A stretch of 64,000 nt of DNA from Cristatella mucedo (lineage: Eukaryota > Bryozoa > Phylactolaemata > Cristatellidae), in the NCBI GenBank assembly GCA_009760855.2, contig WPIO01000058.1, forward strand, positions 1,122,501 through 1,186,500, read 5' to 3'. The stretch's first letter is position 1, and the number at the start of each line of letters is the position of its first letter. Made by a program: the position numbers and the translations under genes. Below, in pieces: positions 49,844 to 61,229 of the stretch. The notes beneath the pieces are model-generated. The model was not told the origin of the DNA. It searched no databases and saw nothing but the letters and a program-made list of their open reading frames with translations.

Positions 49844-49875
49844 CACACACATATATATATATATGTGTGTGGGTG
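49747..49875. repeat. (CA)n-(TA)n microsatellite at a SINE 3' end
   Basis: CACG/CA then TA then CA/TA/TG tracts directly following the SINE family 1 tail. Confidence 0.95.
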
Positions 49876-52792
49876 CGGGCGTGCGTGTGTACCTATTCCA
49901 TTTAATGGCTGCTATGGGTCTCCTCTACGGCGTAGGCTACGAAGCCGATATACATAACAGTAACGGCTATCTCAAAAGTATCACTGAATTGCGTTGCACT
50001 GTTCTTGCTTTTGTACGACATGCGTGGATTTACAAAGCAGTGATTTTTCTGTGTCTTTTTACTGCTTATTATATACGCAGTAAGTAATCTACTACATTGC
50101 TCCGTGGTGAGGAACGATCTGACTTATCACCACAGGCCTTATTTCCGGGGCTGACGAGTAAGAGTCATTTTAAAAGAAAACTATTCAGTAGGTTAGCCTC
50201 ACCGGCTGAGTCAGTAGACACTCAGACCCGCCTTCCAAAGCAAAGTTGATGCTTTTCGTAATTTTTCAAGGTTGCAAGCTAATTCTAAAACCCATGCTTT
50301 TCACACACCGTCATGGACCGGCGAGTCTTGACAGCAAAGTATTGGGAGCGTAAAGAAGCACAGCGAGCGTAATGCCAACTTGCCGATTGCAGACAACAAC
50401 GAGCCAAACAAGCAAAAAATGCAGCCACTCAGTGCTTTTCTACCTGCGCTTAACAGAAACTCCACACACAACAAACTCTACAAAAGCAAGAGGCTATAGA
50501 AGAAGCCCAGAAGCTTCGCACAGTCAGAAGCGACAAGAAAAAGAGACTCAAAGTAAAATTCGAGCCCTTCACGACCCAGGTCGTGATGAGTTCTTGCTTG
50601 ATAGTAGGCCGGGCTCACCAGCTAGGCTATGCTTACCATTAGGTCAGCGGAAACTCAGACCGGCACACTATTGCAAAACTGGATTTTGTCATGATTTTTC
50701 ACGAGTATAAGCTAGTATATAATATTTTCCATATCCAGCTGACCCTAGCAAGCCGACGGGAGGCGCAATTTCTTCTAAACCTATCCAATTCACATGAAAC
50801 CACTGTGTGGGAGTTATCATTTAAGCAGTTCACTTCTTTTGACAAGGATGTGATATGACATTAACCATGATTATTGAATCGAAGTGAGAGCAATATTCCC
50901 AATAAACCTTCATGAAAACTATCAGTCGTCAAACGGAAACCGTAGTTGTGCATACTTTTAGAGAGGCCTTTGCAGCTTATTGAAACGATCTCAAGCAAAA
51001 CACATAGCGAAAGGCTGCCATCTAGGAGGTCTGCAACCAGAATGAACTCTTTAACTCCTTTGAGAATGTGATTGATCTCCCTAAAAGACCGATGTCTTTT
51101 CGAGCAGCTTTCGCTTTCGCCGAAAGTGCAGCATCGGCAACCTTTTCAGTCACATCCCGGTTTGCCTTCGGGGGCGGGGTGTGGTATAAAGCCCCCAGCT
51201 TCCTACCCACGGGCCGGCCAGTCTGCGATGCCCGCGAGACATAGCAGCCAACCGGGCGGCTTATGTAGGTGCATTTGCTCCAGCTGAGTCCGTGCACCCT
51301 GCGAGGCCAGCTGATTCAGCAGTCTCATTCATATTGCTGCAGAAGAGCATCAGCGACTCCTGCTTGATAGTGAGCAGCTTAATGAGGGCAATACGGAGAT
51401 GTCTTCTGAATGACTAGCACATTAGATAGGTAGCGAAGTGCGAGCTCCACAGCCCCAGGCTAAGGCCAGCGTCTCCAATGCTATGTGAAATGCGAAACTT
51501 GCTGAAAGCAATACGTGCAGAGGGTGGCTCACACCCATGATCATAGTGGTTCACACTTCGCTGGCTGCTGTGATGACGACGTTCGTCGCCGCAGTTCACC
51601 CGGAGGTGCACTGCTGTAACTCAACGGCGTTCGCTGAACGCTCGCGTCTTGATGACTTTGCCGGTGCCAGGCAGTTTTTGCTCCCTATACGTCTGTACCT
51701 ATCTTATTTTGACTTATGCTTCTCGAGCTTTGGAAGCTATACTATAGTTGCAGTAACACATTGGCCGGTGCGGTTTTTTTAATGCAAGCGATCCAGCTTG
51801 TCAAGAGGGGCACATACACACTCCAATCTACCAGCAAAGTGCCCTTGCACCTCTGGCAAAGAAGTGTGTGTAGAAGGGAGGAGGCCATTTGTTCTACCCT
51901 TCAGCTCTCGCAGATTAGTGGCTGAGGAGCCGAGCCTGCCTGCTGCGCCTCAGATCCTGCCTTGTCGGCCGATGCTCCTTCAACACCTTCCACACCTCCT
52001 AGAACACACCTCGGAGGCGTGATTCCACGCCTCCGCGGCCTGTTTCAGGCCGTGCAAGTCAGAGCCTCCTGCCTGGATGCGGAACTTTCAGCGCCTACCA
52101 GAGATTTTTGTCGGATGCCGTGGGCTGAGTGCACAGCTAAATGGGCAGCAAGCAGATGGCGAAATGCAAACTTCTTCTGCTATCGCTTCACGCGAGCGAG
52201 AATGGGAGGCAAATTGAGAGTCTTCACTGCATTGTGCGTGTGAACTCAGCCCGAAAAGGCGCCTAGGTCCACTTCAGGATGCAGTGTCGAAGGCGCCTCT
52301 CCGAAACACCGGATTCTCGCTCGCTCGCTTGGGCGAGACGCTTGAGCCTCCGTTCTCCGAGGCCCGAGCTCTCATGGCTCTGCAGCCTCAGAACGGCGAG
52401 CCGAAGCCTCGAATGACTGGTCCAACACTGCTCACTTGCTCAGTCAGTCAGTCGGGGCATCATCCGGCGTGGGACAGTGCGAGTAAAATACTGTCCGGAG
52501 CCACGTCCCAAGCACCTCGTTGATGCTCAGTGTGTCGAAGAAACTAATTAGTACAGGATACCGGGATGTCGCGTGAACTTAACTTGGCGCACTGTCAGGT
52601 CGCCAACACGAGTCTGGTTTCCAAGGCGGCGCTATTTTGGGGAAGGCATTATTCAAGGTGGCACAATAGTGCAAGGGGATTGAACTCATGCACACGTGAT
52701 ACGTACATTCTGCGTATATTGTCGTTCAGTGTCTGTCCGTGTAAGTACAAAGTGCAATGCGAGGGAACTTGCGGTTCTCTTCGTGTTTCTAG

Positions 52793-52989
52793 AGATCCCA
52801 ACTTGGGCCAACCTTTTCGGCAACCTTGGAGCAATTGGTCGACATACGACGGGACAGACAAGAAGTTTTTGCATATCACGATGAATCAAAGCTCGCTCTC
52901 TCGCAATGTAAAGCCTGAAGAAGACTACTTCTGGAATTATGCTATAGCTCCAAATCGGAATCAATTCAGCGCACTAGCAACGGTTACAG
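52793..52989 (+). CDS. Carboxylesterase-like gene, fifth recognised exon (end of hydrolase domain)
   Basis: Acceptor TTTCTAG. One base completes Gly, giving KTG-DPNLGQPF, exactly as in the family. It encodes about residues 533-597 with PWSNW, KKFLHITMNQS and EDYFWNYAIAP, the terminal beta-strand and helix of the esterase fold where relatives have VAFW. Sequons NWS and NQS are present. Donor ACAG|GTAAAT, phase 1. The longer ORF spanning this exon is read-through into flanking introns. Confidence 0.88.
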
Positions 52990-53509
52990 GTAAATTTGTT
53001 ATCAGATTCCTTTTCAATCGCTGCTGCTTGCGTAGCTGTAATGAAGAAACACCAGAAGCACAGAGTTCACACAGCGCCTGCGAATCTCAGTCCACAAGAG
53101 GTTCGAGATCTGCTTCGGTTCACTGTGGGATAAAAATAGTTGGTCTGCAAGCAATGAAACAAAGCTCGGGGCGGAGTTCGCTAGCGGCAGAATCATATAA
53201 TCATGCATTCGCTGTATCGTAGCGTGCTTCGCGCTCGATTTTCGCTCGTGTAGGGATAGACAAATACTTTAGGTGGAACTGAATGTGGATCGCATCTGGC
53301 CTATCGCATGGAAAAGCTAAGGTGGCATTTTTAAATTGCCAGCTCCCAGTGAGTGTTCTCGAATAGTCCTCCACGTGTGGTGACATCCGCGCTCCTTTTG
53401 ACTCACGTTTGCGTGCACGAAAAGAGGGAAAAGAGAAAATAGAAAGCGATCTCTTGAATTTTGGATTTTCCCTCTACTTAGTTTGGCCGATCTCGCTCGG
53501 AAGCTAGCG

Positions 53510-54615
53510 GCGGCGCTCCAGAATAACACCTTCCTAGGGCACAGAAATAACTGCGATACAGCTGTCATTTCCACAGTAAACGTCAGTATCCTGTGAAGTT
53601 GATTCTAAATTATAGTGAATGATGTTACGGGTTTACCCAAAAAATTTCCCGAAATTTCGCCTGCCAGTTCTCGTGCTATAGCCTCAAATGACCCGGGTCA
53701 GCTTGTCTTTTTACACATTCGAACGGCGATACTGCAATTACTTCCACAAAATGCTTCGAGCAACTTTTGTTTTGATTCCAAATTATAGATATAAAGTTTA
53801 CCCACTTAATTTCATGCGATTACGCTGGGCTGCTCTCGTGCTATGCCCTCCAGTGACTCGGCCCAAATCGAATCCCAAAACGTTGGAATTGCAATAAAGC
53901 GTCCATTTTCACGAAAACGTTCGAGCAACTGCAGTTAGGATTTGAAACTATAGACACATGTTCCACGTTTACCCACCAGATTTTATGTAGTTTCACTTTC
54001 GCGTTCTCATCACATGGCCTCCAATGGCTTAGCCGAGATGGCAGCCGTAAATAATCGAATTCAATACTACTGCTGTCTCTGCAGAAAGCTTCGCGAAACT
54101 GCTGATTTAATTTCAAATGATAGGAAATAGTGTTCGAGGTTTACCCACCACATTTCATGCGATTTCACTTTCGAGTTCTTTTGCCTTGGCTACCGATGGC
54201 CCATCCCAAATGGCAGCCTAAAACATCCAAACAGCAATAAAGCTGCCATTTCCGTAAAAAGCTTCATGAAACTGCGGTTTTGATTTCAAATGATAGACTG
54301 CAGTATGCCAAGTTTATTGATTGCAGTTCAGTTGATTTCGCTTTCGCGTCCTCAAGCCACGGCCTTGGATGGCCGGCCAAAATGGCAACCCTAAAGAGTC
54401 GAATAATACTGCTACCATTTCAACAAAAAGCTCTGCGAAACAGTGGTTTTAATTTCAAATTGTAACCGACAATGTTCAGCTTTACCTAACGCATGTCTTG
54501 TGATTGCGCCTGCGGGTGCTCATGCTATGGCATCCGGTGGCCCGGCCCCGTGAGCAACCCACAATCGATTTTGCACAACTGCGGTTTTGATTCTCCGTTA
54601 CAGCAAACAGCCTCC
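53510..54615. repeat. About 170-bp tandem repeat, roughly six diverged units
   Basis: The anchor GTTTACCCA (or close variants) recurs at 53631, 53796, 53967, 54139, 54312 and 54480, spaced 165-173 bp. Each unit also carries GCAATAAAGCTGCCATTTCC-like, AAACTGCGGTTTTGATTTC-like and CTCGTGCTATGGCCTC-like blocks. It lies wholly within the last intron of the carboxylesterase-like gene. Confidence 0.88.
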
Positions 54616-54734
54616 CTAAATATTCAAACTCCGACGCACTGTCGCGAACACTGTTCGTGTATTCGCCGCGATACACTGTACACGAGCGGCTCGCGCTGGT
54701 CGGCTGCGCCCGTTTCCTTCCGTTGGTCGACGTT

Positions 54735-54820
54735 CGTAGCAGTCAGCGTCGCTAGTAGGCGTAGCAGTCAGCGTCGCTAGTAAGCGTAGCCGTCAGCATG
54801 GCTAGTAAGCGTCGGTAGTT
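54735..54820. repeat. 25-bp tandem repeat, three full units plus a partial
   Basis: Units start at 54735, 54760 and 54785 with CGTAGCAGTCAGCGTCGCTA as core. They lie about 50 nt upstream of the last-exon acceptor. Confidence 0.9.
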
Positions 54821-54873
54821 AGTCAAGAGTAGTGAAGGTCAGCGAGAACAACGCTGGCTGCCGAGCTGCCCAG

Positions 54874-55313
54874 GCCCTGCCTCGCCGCCCGCCTCGCGGT
54901 CCCACCTCGAGTCCTGGCCGCCGCCGCCCCCAGCGTCCACAGAGGGCGCGGCCGAAGTTGGGCGGCCTTGCCAGTCGCTTGTGGTTGCGCTGGGGCTCAT
55001 CGCATCGCGGCCGCAGAGCCGCATCGCGCTACGGTCGGCCGGCAGCCGGTCAGGCCGCAGTGCTGAGCGAGAGCTCGCACATTCTGCGTCCGCAGAGTCG
55101 AAGGCGGCTGACGGCGAGCGAACCGACAAGGCTGAAGCCAATGGGCAGCACTTCACGCTTCTCGCATCGATCGCGGCCGTCATGGCCGCCCTCTTCGTCG
55201 TGTCCATCGCTTTTAACGCGGTGCTGGCGAAAAAGGTTCGCCGAAACGCAGGCACTGCAATGCGCTCAGCAGATGCGGTATCGCTGAAAGCTTCATTGCG
55301 CCGTTCCGAATAG
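54874..55313 (+). CDS. Carboxylesterase-like gene, last exon (stalk, transmembrane helix, cytoplasmic tail)
   Basis: The chosen acceptor CTGCCCAG gives phase 1, matching the previous exon. The six exons then sum to 744 codons including stop, counted from 43500. It encodes a low-complexity Pro/Ser/Ala/Arg stalk (about residues 599-690), a clear hydrophobic helix at about 691-716 (FTLLASIAAVMAALFVVSIA), then KKVRR and a tail of about 27 residues ending RRSE. Type I orientation is inferred. The tail has no PDZ-binding C-terminus such as neuroligins carry. The acceptor is inferred from phase and consensus only; linkage to the upstream exons is otherwise by strand, order and TM topology. Confidence 0.68.
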
Positions 55314-55587
55314 TCGGAGACGTAAGCTGAGTGAAATTCCCACTGGCGCGCGCCTTATACTACACGAGCATCTAGCTGACTTCACTGTATCGTTCGCGAA
55401 ACTAACAGAATTTAAGCTGATGTGCTACCAAGCGCGATGCTTGTTTTCTGCATCTTTTTGTGGGGTGCTTTAAGGTCGACGTCAGAGCTGAGACTCATGT
55501 CAACACCCGGCTCGAATTTATCCACTCGTAGACAGTCTCAGGGCTATTCACTTTGCTTCAGTTTTTAGAAAGCCATTGTTTTGCAGC

Positions 55588-55593
55588 AATAAA
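55588..55593 (+). promoter_or_regulatory. Poly(A) signal of the carboxylesterase-like gene
   Basis: Canonical AATAAA about 275 nt downstream of the stop codon on the coding strand, a plausible 3' UTR length. Confidence 0.5.
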
Positions 55594-55599
55594 ATCCAG

Positions 55600-56059
55600 A
55601 GAAAATCAACTGTGGGCTTCACTCGTACGTGGCAGAGGCGTGATAACTTTTTAATAACGTGAAATAGGGTTGAGCAATATTTTTACCACCAGGTGTATTC
55701 ATTTTGAGGAAATGCAGTTGCTCTGAAAATGCTAGCTGCGTAAAGCACAGAAAGACATCCGTCGGCGGTGCGGTGTAATTGTTGGCTCTGGCCCTCAATG
55801 AATTATCTTCAGCGAGGGAGGGGGTGCATTTCGTGTCTCGATCTATACTCAGTATTACGCCATTTTCACACTCGCACGCTGTCCATTATTACATGCAGGC
55901 GATGCTTTGAGTCTCATGGCCTGGCTCATGGCCTGGCTGCAGGCGTACAACGAAACAAAACAAAAAAAAGCGCAGGCTATGCCGGCAGGTCACGAGGTGG
56001 TTTGGATGTTTGGCACGCTTTTCCGTATGTCGGCTCCGGCTGGCAGCACGGCATTTACT
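55600..56059. other. Downstream flank of the esterase gene
   Basis: Nothing recognised between the putative poly(A) site and the first LINE fragment. Confidence 0.4.
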
Positions 56060-56478
56060 GCGCCACCAGGCTAAGCATCGTACCACCTAATTTTCGGAAT
56101 CTAATCGCTTACATATACTTCGTCCGATCCTCGAATTCTGTGGAGACAGTGCCAATAGTTCGCAGGCCAAAGCCTAGAGCTCACTTCCGACTTGCGTCAC
56201 GACATCTCCACACTTGACCACATTTATGAGGAAGCTTAAAACGCGTCTATCTAGCACAGCATTTAGTAGGTTGTGCACTTCTTCCTTCGTGTGCTTATGC
56301 GTGCCAACACTGCATGCTGCCACTAATCATAATCGCATACTGACCCTAACCATGTTATTCTTGTTGTTTATTGAGCATGATACCACTAAATATTCGATCG
56401 TGTTTCCTTTGCAGCAATTGTAAAGCGCCTAGAAAGAGATTGAGTTCTCCGAGGGCGCTTTATCAAATGTATTATTAT
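56060..56478 (+). mobile_element. LINE family 1, 3' copy
   Basis: Coding end from CAGGCTAAGCATCGTACCACC, 3' UTR, stem-loop and ATT tail; it meets the next copy tail to tail. Confidence 0.82.
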
Positions 56479-56479
56479 T

Positions 56480-57440
56480 ATTAATATATTGTATAGCACC
56501 ATCAGAGAATTGAATCTCTCTCTAGGCACTTTACAGATGCTGCATATAAAGCATTAACAAATGTTTGTTGGTAACATCCACAAGCAGAAGGCATAGCGTA
56601 GGCAGGTTCACGCACACGCAGGACGAATCACAAAGACCCACCAAATGCTGTAATAAACAGGTGAGTTTTAAGCTTTGTAAATGTCGTCATGTCAGGATCT
56701 GTTGTGATGTACGTTGGAAGTGAGTTTCAGGCTTTGGGTGCATAGGAACTAAAGGCACGATCTCCAACAGTTTTGAGGTTCCTACGAGGTATGGCTATAC
56801 GATTTGAGTCACAACAGCGGGTTGTACGATTCTTCGCCTGGTGGGGAGTAGTTCTGATAGGTAGGCTGGAGCCAGAGAATCAAGGGAACTAAAACTAAAT
56901 TACAGAGCCTTGAAGTCAATGCGCTGCTTGACTGGGAGCCAGTTCAGGTCAGCGAGAAGTGGTGTGATGTGGCAATTGCGACGCTCACAAAAGATAAGCC
57001 TAGACGCAACGTTTTGCACCAACTGTAAGCACCTGATTGCACAGGCTAAAAGGCTAGTAAATCAGCAAGTAGTGCGTTACAGAAGTCGAGACGGGATGTC
57101 ACAAATTTATGGACTAATTTAGATGTGGTACCCATGTCTTCACGAGCCCGAATTTTAGCCATGTTATGTAGCTGAAAGTAGGCAGACTGGATGTGGTGCT
57201 GATGTGGTCGTCTAATGAAAGGTCACTTTAGAACTCGGAGGGGTCAAAGCAAAGGTACAACTGAGCCTCATCTGCATAGAAGTGAAACCCTAGATTGTGC
57301 TTAGCGATCGATAAGAGGGAGAGATTAAACTGTGAAAAAAAGCCCACTAAGAACAAAACCCTGACGTACTCCTTACTTAAGTGGTTCCTTGGATGATCTT
57401 TGTCCGTTCACATCAATAGGCTGGAGTTTCCCACTGAGAT
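56480..57440 (-). mobile_element. LINE family 1, reverse-oriented copy
   Basis: Tail, 3' UTR and about half of the RT coding region in reverse, up to the GVPQGSVLG neighbourhood; many lesions. Confidence 0.8.
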
Positions 57441-58720
57441 AATATAATAATAATAGTACTCCTGATATAGCGCCCTCAGAGAACCCAATCTTTCTCTTGG
57501 CACTTTTAATTTGCTGCAAAGGAAGCACAATCGAATGGTTAGTGGTAGCATGCTCAATGACAACGAACATAATTTGGTTAGGGTAAAAGGTATAGGGTCA
57601 GCATGCAGGTATGGTTAGTGTCAGCACACATGAGCACATCAAGGACTAATCACGGGACTAACTAAATGCTGTGATAAATAGATGCAATTTTAGTTTCTTT
57701 TCAAATGTGGACAAGTCAGGAGATATCGTGACTCAGTTTGGGAGTGAGTTCCAGGCTTTGGGGGCATACGAACATAGGATCTGTATTATGGCACTTCCAC
57801 TGATGCCCAGGCGAGATTCAAGACGCTCAAGAAGGACTTTGTGATCAATACTATCAAATCCTGCCGAAAGATCGAGCAGGATAAGCAGAGAGACTTTACC
57901 CAAGTCTGCATTCATGAGAAGGTCGTTATACACCCTAAAGCAATGCTGACTCTGTGAAGTGATTAGATCGAAACCCAGACTGGAACTTGCAAGATTTGAA
58001 ATGTCAATACAAGATGTCTTTTGGTCTGCCATAACTCGTTTTTAGTGTTTTTAAAGGAGCGGGAGAAGGGAGATTCGACGGAAGCTGCTCATATCGTCTT
58101 GGTCTAGCGCTGCTTTCTTAATTAGAGGCCTGACTACATTCTCGCTTCCACAATTCTTACGCAACGACATCTACTCTCCAACTGCCGACTATGGCACATC
58201 TTTTTCAGAGGTCCTGAACTGCTACTTCTATGCAACTCACTACCTCAACTGCTCTCCTAACTCTGCTATGCTTCCCACTTTCTCTTTGTTTCGTGAGACG
58301 AAGTCTGTTGGCTACCGAATGCGTACCGAAAGCCGCTTAGGCTGTGAGTGCGCTATACAAAACTCTCCTGCGTAACACCCACATGGTCTTTTTGACTTTG
58401 TGGAGTTACTGACGGAGATACATTACATTACATTACATTTTTGAAAGGGGCAGGGATCTGACCTGAGGCTAAGGACATATTAATTATGTTAGCTATGCAT
58501 GGCAGTAGCAGATCTGAGCATCGTAGAAGTAGGACAGTGGGAATAGGGTCTAGAAGACTAGTTGTCTTCTTGGACTGGGATATATATTTCAGGATAAGGC
58601 CGGTCGTGGCCTCCTTGAACGTAGACATCGAGATAGTGCACGGAATCGATGGACATAAGTCATGTGTTGACGCAATTGATGAACAAGAGTCCAGAGGAGA
58701 TGCTGCATGTCAGCATATTT
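57441..58720 (-). mobile_element. LINE family 1, reverse-oriented copy interrupted by LINE family 2
   Basis: Tail at 57442, stem-loop, 3' UTR, RT block with LSAGFDSIDHKVLLERL and FDLITSQSQH. After the foreign insertion at 58143-58437, the 5' part reads IANIINMSLASGQIPAPFK. Confidence 0.82.
58143..58437 (+). mobile_element. LINE family 2, 3' copy inserted in LINE family 1
   Basis: Shares the same 5' truncation neighbourhood as the 15.2-kb copy and ends in about four ACATT units. The flanks are one contiguous family 1 element. Confidence 0.88.
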
Positions 58721-58729
58721 ATTCAGCTT

Positions 58730-59244
58730 CACCATGTGTATAGCGCTTGAGTGACGGAAATTTTGGGGCTCAACTGTATCGCCTGTCCTTGGACTTGCGT
58801 GACGCGCGGTGGAGTGTCTTGTCTGCCTGTGGCGTCGCTGCCTACAAAGAGGCGCTCTAGCGTAGGCCTGTCTACTGTCTACTAATCGGCAAGTCACAGG
58901 CTGCATGCATGCAATCTATCATTCCGGCGCTTGACGTCCGCGTAAAAAGAGTCGATGTCGACCACAATTCATATTATAGATTTTATGAATAATTTAACTC
59001 GACGAATGAATTATTCGAGGTGAAATTCTGAGGTAGCTCACTGCACAGAAGGAGTAAAGGAAAGTGTTCAGAGAGTGAAATCTCGAGTACTATCTCAATA
59101 AAATTGGGTCCGCGTGCAATTCTTTAGAGCGCGTCCTTTTTTTGTTGGCACCGGGTCAACGCGATGCAGCATCTTGATGTTACGTGGCGACAGATCAGTC
59201 GTTATCTTGTCTCTATCACTAGGCTGCGGTTTATTTATATAAAT

Positions 59245-59283
<39 letters not shown>

Positions 59284-59399
59284 GACCTTCCTAAGCTGCA
59301 ATTGAGGATTCGAGCTGACTCTCACCAAAATTTCGTGGCCTTTTAGAGTGAGGCAAAGCTATACATTAGTGCATCTTTACCAGCGAAACCTTTCCAGTA
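58730..59399. other. Unassigned sequence
   Basis: Contains one TA microsatellite. No gene or repeat family recognised otherwise. Confidence 0.35.
59246..59281. repeat. (TA)n microsatellite
   Basis: About 36 bp TA. Confidence 0.93.
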
Positions 59400-60690
59400 C
59401 TAGGGTGCCGTATTGCGATGAACGGCTGTACCGGTTTCCACGTCTGAACAGAACTACGCTGCTAACACAGCGTTAATTGGGGTCGAAGTTATCTTCCGTG
59501 ACAAATATCCGTGAAACTGCAAGCCTTGGAATCGTGGCTTGACCATCGTAGGTGCCACATTCATGCATGCGCGTATGCCGACAGTAGCCGAACGCGGCAG
59601 CAACGATGGGAGCCCATACCTTATGGTAACAAGTTCATCAACGTAGCGTAGCGAAGTCCGTTCGACAAGGACGGAGACTTACAGAGTTCCGGAACTAGCC
59701 AATCCGAATATCTAATCTGGGACGGCTTAAAGCCTAGAGCACAACTCAGCCAAACTGCTATGGCACAGCTGACTACCTATTACATAATTTGTTTGTATGT
59801 AGCCGGGTTCACGGGTGCTAGCCTATTCCCGCTACGGCCCCCTACTATCTACGCCCGTTCATGGTCGTTACACGGGCCCTCCGGCAACAGTGGTTTACCG
59901 GGGTAGGGGGATCGACCAGGTACACAACACTTTATATAATACGCACGCATGCGCTATACAAAGGAGGGAACTAGACAAGTCTACTGGGAAGATCCTACAC
60001 AAAGTAACCTATAGGGGCGCGAGATGACGCTTCAAGCGCGAGCAAACATATCAGTTGCTCTGTCGGCTTCCGCAGTCCCGCCGTTGCACCGACTCCGTCC
60101 CAAGAGTACCAGCGTACGCCATTAAAGATCCGACTAGCCGAATAACTGCTTGGATAGTCGGGGTCGTCGTCTAACCCAGTCAAGAACTTCCGCCGAAGGA
60201 GGCTAGCTCACGGGACCACTAAACACGCTACTGGGGGAACGCGGAATATACAAGCCGTTACAATGAGCGTGCTATTCGGCTCCGCTCGGGCCTCGAGTAC
60301 TCGTCGCCTTGCGTGCGTGCGTGGCTGCATCGCCGGAGCATGCCTGCACCCATCCAGGTGCTTAACTTGGTGAGACCGGGAGCGTCCTGCACTACGACCT
60401 AGCTAGCCAACTTCTGTTCCCCAAGAGCCCCGGTGACCTCTCGTCACCGCACATCCGGCCATGCCCGCAGGTCAGACCCTGGCCTAGCCGGTGACCCTTA
60501 CCACATTACAGCCGTCCAGTCGCAGCCATCCGAACCTAGCCTGGGTACAGTATATGCTGACTAACCTTGGATTGTCGCACAGCCCGTTCCTAGCAGTATA
60601 ATTCAGGAACCGCACGTAATGAATATCTTGGTAGAGATAATCTACTCGATTTATCACGCGAAGCCGTTTCACTGTCCCTCTTTGTAATTA
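59400..60690. repeat. Diverged direct repeat, copy 1 (with a probable insertion of about 700 bp)
   Basis: Segments near 59415-59460, 59660-59800 and 60530-60690 resemble, in the same order and orientation, 62425-62480, 62690-62800 and 62800-62945. For example ATAATTCAGGAACCGCACGTAATGAATATC compares with ATAATTCAGGAGCCGCGAATAATAAATATC. About 59800-60530 has no counterpart. Confidence 0.45.
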
Positions 60691-61229
60691 AAGTCGTCAT
60701 CTGCCGGATTATGAAAACCCAACACAAACCGTTTAGGTCGGCGTTTCTTGCTAGGAGAGAGGCGAGCGAACGCCTTTTAGTCGCAACACTATCTTTAAAG
60801 ACAACCGAAAGGATCTCTAACTAGAACGACTTTAGTAAACACAAGGAGGAGCAGACCTAGCTGTGCCACCGTTGCACGAGCGATTGCCGCTTATCAGATC
60901 ATGTTCATTTCCGGCATTGTCTCAGCGATCTAATCTTTCCCGCCTTTATATCAGTTACACAGCCTGTGGGGCTTATGAGGGACCAAGTCCAGTCAGTGTC
61001 CAACCTCTCTTCTGAGCATACATCCACTTATGGCAAACCTTCGAAGCGCACTGAACTATTAAGTTATTGCGAATCGGTACAAGAAGTCCAAGCAATCACT
61101 TTTACGCCATGCTGTTTCAGCGTCGTCGTCGTCGAGCAAAGTTAGTCGGCACGGATGTATGCGAAACGATTGGCGTCCTTGTCGTCGCACAGGAAGCGAC
61201 GCAGATTATATTATATTTTCTCGGAATTC

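Larger units (their letters stand above)
49550..52792 (+). other. Intron between fourth and fifth recognised esterase exons
   Basis: GTGAGT to TTTCTAG. It carries one SINE and a compound microsatellite at the left; 49880-52790 has no feature I recognise. Confidence 0.75.

Noticed and set aside
52566-53222. A 218-codon ORF as a separate gene
   Set aside because: Only its middle (52793-52989) is coding, as an exon of the esterase-like gene; both ends are intron.
58975-59045. GAGGTGAAATTCT resembling a small-subunit rRNA motif
   Set aside because: Only a short match; surrounding sequence does not follow rRNA.
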